Source: VRUE01 sp046733275 (GTDB lineage: Bacteria; Actinomycetota; Thermoleophilia; Solirubrobacterales; 70-9). Taken from it: 6,467 bases of DNA. The stretch is from positions 1 to 6,467 of the forward strand of contig JBKPOW010000152.1 in assembly GCA_046733275.1 (NCBI GenBank), in the 5' to 3' direction. The translations under genes were made by a program, and so were the position numbers. The first letter of the stretch is position 1; every line of letters begins with the position of its first letter. Under the pieces are notes generated by a model. That model was given only the letters and a program-made list of their open reading frames with translations. It made no database searches and was not told the origin of the DNA. Shown piece after piece: positions 5,871 to 6,467 of this stretch.

Positions 5871-6467
5871 TCAAAGCCAGCCGCGATTGCGGAAGTAGCC
5901 GACCATCGCGACCAGGATCGCGACCATCGCGCCGAGCAGGATCCAGAACGCGGTGGTGTCGCCCTCGCCGGGGACGTGGACGTTGGCGCCCCAGATGCTG
6001 GCGATCAGGGTCAGCGGCAGGACGATGACGCTGATCGAGGTGAGGACGCGGAGGATGTCGTTGACCCGGTGCGAGATCACCGACTCGTTGGTCTCGGCCA
6101 GCGCCTCGACCACCTCCTTGTAGTTCTCCAGCATGTCCCAGATCCGCTCGTGGGCGTCGACGATGTCGTCGAAGTAGATCTCGAGGTCGAGGTCGGTGGC
6201 GAGGTAGCGCTGCTTGACCCTCTCCAGGTCGCGCAGTACCGGCCGTTGTGGGCGGATCACCTTGCGGAAGTTGATGATCTCCTGCTTGACGTTGGAGATA
6301 TCGCGCACGACCTCCTCTGAGCGCCCCTCGAAGATGTCGTCCTCGAGCGCGTCGAGCTTGTTGCCGATCTTGCGCAGCATCGGGAAGCAGTAGTCGAAGC
6401 TGTCGTCGACCAGGCGATAGAGCAGGTAGCCGGAGCCGCGCGAGAAGAGCTGCTCGCGCAGCTCCTC
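5871..6467 (-). CDS. corA: CorA-family divalent cation transporter, C-terminal part (5' end outside window), variant GAN signature
   Basis: C-terminal 198 residues of a 2-TM CorA-type channel, which as a homopentamer moves Mg2+ (or Co2+, Ni2+, Zn2+ in relatives) across the inner membrane. The frame is open to the window edge, and about 110-130 N-terminal residues are missing. Seen: long charged helices at about 1-135, which in the family form the cytoplasmic funnel and stalk helix; TM1 at about 139-159 (ILRVLTSISVIVLPLTLIAS); the pore-mouth signature at 160-162; a short external loop (VHVPGEGD); TM2 at about 173-191; and the terminal basic tail RNRGWL, matching the usual CorA ending KKKKWL. 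The signature reads Gly-Ala-Asn (codons GGC GCC AAC, 5990-5982) where the family normally has Gly-Met-Asn. The frame and flanking residues are otherwise conserved, so this is a substitution, not a frameshift. Ion specificity is uncertain. An internal ATG at 6380 is not the start. Confidence 0.92.
   Translation of the reverse strand, partial: EELREQLFSRGSGYLLYRLVDDSFDYCFPMLRKIGNKLDALEDDIFEGRSEEVVRDISNVKQEIINFRKVIRPQRPVLRDLERVKQRYLATDLDLEIYFDDIVDAHERIWDMLENYKEVVEALAETNESVISHRVNDILRVLTSISVIVLPLTLIASIWGANVHVPGEGDTTAFWILLGAMVAILVAMVGYFRNRGWL

Noticed and set aside
5188..5898. + strand open frame crossing the mutase start, both intergenic gaps and the HIT gene
   Set aside because: It reads through both hairpin regions and lies antisense to a clear HIT protein; its translation shows no domain.
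1..6467. Search for a novel defence, mobile or phage-like system
   Set aside because: All coding space is explained by six recognisable housekeeping-type genes; no transposase, integrase, repeat array, tRNA or compositional break is visible.

Overview
The window is strongly GC-rich, with codons ending mostly in G or C. It looks like a core-genome segment of an actinobacterium. The lipid kinase (PGGSTN motif), the HIT protein (close to mycobacterial Ap4A phosphorylase) and the phosphohexomutase all resemble actinobacterial relatives. A deep lineage such as Thermoleophilia (Solirubrobacterales-like) is my best guess, but it is inferred from protein style and not proven.

Layout. On the + strand, positions 1-1892 hold the 3' part of a long bifunctional (p)ppGpp synthetase/hydrolase gene (Rel/SpoT) whose start lies before the window. 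Everything else is on the - strand. Read in the direction of transcription (right to left): a 5'-truncated CorA-type ion transporter (6467-5871), a HIT-family nucleotide hydrolase/phosphorylase (5799-5311), a phosphomannomutase/phosphoglucomutase (5201-3846), an MBL-fold hydrolase with a C-terminal winged-helix region (3849-2845) and a diacylglycerol-kinase-family lipid kinase (2861-1896). The lipid kinase and rel converge, with only 3 bases between their stop codons.

How they fit together. The last three - strand genes are tightly packed: mutase and MBL hydrolase share a GTGA overlap, and MBL hydrolase and lipid kinase overlap by 17 bases. They are very probably co-transcribed and translationally coupled. 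The mutase supplies hexose-1-phosphates for glycan and glycolipid synthesis, the lipid kinase phosphorylates a lipid, and the MBL enzyme has an unknown substrate. HIT and Rel both act on nucleotide alarmones (Ap4A-like and (p)ppGpp), but they are on opposite strands and need not be linked functionally.

The two non-coding gaps (5202-5310 and 5800-5870) each carry a perfect inverted repeat that could form an RNA hairpin. No gene-free stretch exceeds 300 bases. I see no mobile element, CRISPR array, tRNA, rRNA or phage gene. The most unusual coding feature is a Gly-Ala-Asn triplet where CorA proteins normally carry the Gly-Met-Asn signature. I found no convincing new multi-gene system: this is mostly a housekeeping region with a few small puzzles.
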